DNA of 6,780 nt, from contig CAZOXZ010000135.1 of NCBI GenBank assembly GCA_964583865.1, positions 1 to 6,780 on the forward strand, read 5' to 3'. The translations under genes and the position numbers were made by a program. Below the pieces are notes generated by a model that saw nothing but the letters and a program-made list of their open reading frames with translations, was not told where the DNA came from and did no database searches. Source of the stretch: DASSBG01 sp964583865. Lineage in GTDB: Bacteria; Pseudomonadota; Gammaproteobacteria; Xanthomonadales; Rhodanobacteraceae. This document shows positions 5,545-6,780 of this stretch, piece after piece. The stretch's first letter is position 1, and the number at the start of each line of letters is the position of its first letter.

Positions 5545-6393
5545 TCAGTTGCCGAGCTGGGTGCGCACTTCCCACAGCTCGGGGAAGAATGTCAGATCCA
5601 GCGCTTTTTTCAGGAAGCTCACTCCGGACGATCCGCCCGTGCCCGTGCGGTAGCCGATGATGCGCTCGACGGCCTTCATGTGGCGGAAACGCCACAGCTG
5701 GAAGCTTTCTTCCATGTCCACCAGCACCTCGCACAGGTGGTACTCGGGCCAGAAGTCCTGCGGCGTGCGATAAATGCGTTCAAACACCGGCAACAGGTCC
5801 GGCTGGTTCTGCCAGCCTTCGCGCACGTCGCGTTGGAGAATGGCCTCGGGGACCGCGTGTCCGCGACGTGCCAGCCAGCGCAGAACCTCGTCGTACAGGC
5901 CGGGCGCTTCCAGCGTGGCCTGCAGGCTTGCGCGTGCGTTCGGGTCGGCGAAGACATCCAGCATGTCGGCGTTCTTGTTGCCCAGCAGGAACTCCACCGT
6001 GCGGTACTGTACCGATTGAAAACCGGATGCCGGACCGAGCTGGTCGCGGAACTTCAGGTACTCGGCCGGCGTCATGGTTTCCAGCACGCCCCATTGCTCG
6101 AACAGCTGTTGCTGGATGTGCTTGACGCGCGCCAGCACCTTCAGGCACGGGTCCACCTCGTCCTTGCGCAGGAAGGCCAGCGCCGCGTGCAACTCGTGGA
6201 TCAACAGCTTGAACCACAGCTCGGCCACCTGATGCTGGATGATGAACAGCATCTCGTCGTGGTACGGCGGGTCGGAGTTCAGTTGCTGGGCCGACAGCAA
6301 CTGGTCGAGTTTCAGGTAGCCGCCGTAGCTGAGATCCTTGTCGACATCACGCTGGATTTCATTTTCGAGGGCGCGAGAATTGTCGTTGGACAT
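5545..6393 (-). CDS. kynA: Tryptophan 2,3-dioxygenase
   Basis: Heme-dependent cytosolic enzyme that opens the indole ring of L-tryptophan with O2 to give N-formylkynurenine, the first step of the kynurenine route. The 282-residue protein aligns along its whole length with the Xanthomonas campestris enzyme. The active-site histidine is H54 (in FIIQHQ), with Y112 and R116 (in EYLKFRDQLGPASGFQS) and the axial heme ligand H238 (in LWRFRHMK); the substrate-binding GTGGSSG loop is at 251-257. The start at 6393 (MSNDNSRALE) is chosen because the family begins shortly before LSYGGYLKLDQLLSAQQ. An ATG at 6429 would add 12 residues and lacks a ribosome-binding site; the chosen start has only a weak one. 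The C-terminus ends at VRTQLGN, shorter than in Xanthomonas. It is intact, convergent to the nuclease operon and divergent from the E1 alpha gene. Confidence 0.96.
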   Translation of the reverse strand: MSNDNSRALENEIQRDVDKDLSYGGYLKLDQLLSAQQLNSDPPYHDEMLFIIQHQVAELWFKLLIHELHAALAFLRKDEVDPCLKVLARVKHIQQQLFEQWGVLETMTPAEYLKFRDQLGPASGFQSVQYRTVEFLLGNKNADMLDVFADPNARASLQATLEAPGLYDEVLRWLARRGHAVPEAILQRDVREGWQNQPDLLPVFERIYRTPQDFWPEYHLCEVLVDMEESFQLWRFRHMKAVERIIGYRTGTGGSSGVSFLKKALDLTFFPELWEVRTQLGN

Positions 6394-6395
6394 GG

Positions 6396-6408
6396 CACCG
6401 GTCCGGTG
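6396..6408. promoter_or_regulatory. Short palindrome just before the kynA start
   Basis: CACCGG (6396-6401) and CCGGTG (6403-6408) are perfect inverted arms around a single T, two bases upstream of the kynA start codon on the minus strand. It could be a regulator site or a hairpin near the ribosome-binding region, which otherwise has only a weak Shine-Dalgarno sequence. At 6 bases per arm in GC-rich DNA it may be chance. Confidence 0.2.
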
Positions 6409-6488
6409 TGGTCGTTCGGGGGCCGCCATCGTATCAGCTTCGTCGTTGCGGCTGGTTGACGTGCCGACGTGTCCGATCTGGCAGGTCA

Positions 6489-6497
6489 TGCGATAAT
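6489..6497 (+). promoter_or_regulatory. pdhA: Extended -10 promoter element for the E1 alpha gene
   Basis: TG at 6489-6490, one spacer base and GATAAT (6492-6497) give an extended -10 element with five of six consensus bases. It faces the downstream gene and leaves a leader of roughly 75-80 bases before its GTG start. No good -35 hexamer lies 16-18 bases upstream; TTGACG (6456-6461) is too far at 30 bases. This is a consensus match only. I found no equally good promoter for kynA on the other strand of this gap. Confidence 0.4.
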
Positions 6498-6581
6498 GGC
6501 AAGCTGCGTCGCATCAGCGGTACGCAATCCGCAGTGGCCGGGCCATCGGCTCGCCCCTCAATCCAGAATCGGGAGGATCCA

Positions 6582-6780
6582 GTGTCCATCGCCGCGAAAT
6601 TCGAAATCGAATATCTGCAATACATGGATGCGGATGGCAAGCTGGTCCGTGAGGACCTGCCCAAGTTCGCACAAGACCTCGACCACATGGTCGAGCTGTA
6701 CAAGTTGATGGTGTCCACGCGCGTGTTCGACACCAAATCCATCGCCCTGCAACGCACCGGCAAGCTGGGCACCTATGCAT
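6582..6780 (+). CDS. pdhA: Pyruvate dehydrogenase E1 component, alpha subunit (5' part)
   Basis: The first 66 codons are present; the gene runs off the right edge. The N-terminus (FEIEYLQYMDADGKLV) and then LYKLMVSTRVFDTKSIALQR and TGKLGTYA match the start of two-subunit E1 alpha proteins, the thiamine-diphosphate-dependent decarboxylase of the pyruvate dehydrogenase complex that forms acetyl-CoA in the cytoplasm. The RTGKLGTY stretch is the usual lead-in to the cofactor-binding fold. The GTG at 6582 is preceded by GGGAGGA (6571-6577). A branched-chain 2-oxoacid dehydrogenase E1 alpha cannot be excluded from so short a piece. It is divergent from kynA. Confidence 0.75.
   Translation, partial: MSIAAKFEIEYLQYMDADGKLVREDLPKFAQDLDHMVELYKLMVSTRVFDTKSIALQRTGKLGTYA

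Noticed and set aside
6394..6429. Longer kynA starting at 6429
   Set aside because: The extra residues are not typical of the family and no ribosome-binding site precedes that ATG. The shorter start fits the family N-terminus better, although its own Shine-Dalgarno sequence is weak.
5680..6459. 259-codon open frame on the plus strand opposite kynA
   Set aside because: It is antisense to a clearly conserved kynA, rich in valine, glutamine and histidine, with no domain features.

Overview
The window looks like the chromosome of a high-GC gammaproteobacterium, probably of the order Lysobacterales (Xanthomonadales). The tryptophan 2,3-dioxygenase closely resembles, residue for residue as far as I recall it, the structurally studied Xanthomonas campestris enzyme. 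The short hairpin repeats at the left edge have the GTAG-type REP form found in this group. This placement is inferred from memory, not from a search.

Layout from left to right. Positions 1-240 hold two copies of a REP-like hairpin and then a promoter/operator region. Positions 242-882 hold a two-gene toxin-antitoxin operon: an AbrB/MazE-type antitoxin and a PIN-domain (VapC-type) toxin. Positions 883-1135 are largely non-coding. They contain a small relic (1006-1071) that copies the ribosome-binding site and first codons of the downstream helicase gene, and a GC-rich hairpin. Positions 1136-5444 form a tight three-gene operon: a RhuM-family protein, a superfamily 2 helicase, and a GIY-YIG nuclease with two uncharacterised N-terminal regions. 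Both junctions are 4-base GTGA overlaps. The last part is core metabolism: kynA on the minus strand (5545-6393), then a divergent regulatory gap, then the start of a pyruvate dehydrogenase E1 alpha gene (6582 to the window edge).

The middle section is an accessory island, most likely for defence against foreign DNA. The helicase supplies a translocase motor without a nuclease domain, and the next gene supplies a nuclease domain without a motor, so together they resemble a split restriction subunit of a type I or type III restriction system. No DNA methyltransferase gene lies in the window, although such a nuclease would normally need one. In its place just upstream is rhuM, which is flanked by an imperfect direct repeat (28 of 33 bases) of the helicase gene start. 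I infer that rhuM was inserted into, or replaced part of, an older operon at that boundary. RhuM-helicase-GIY-YIG is the best candidate here for a poorly described system. The toxin-antitoxin pair beside it may stabilise the island.

Regulatory signs include an inverted repeat that covers both the predicted -10 element and the approach to the Shine-Dalgarno site of the antitoxin, and a 25-base near-perfect palindrome inside rhuM with a related partial site in the gap upstream. An extended -10 element lies before the E1 alpha gene. No convincing intrinsic terminator was seen between the convergent nuclease and kynA genes.
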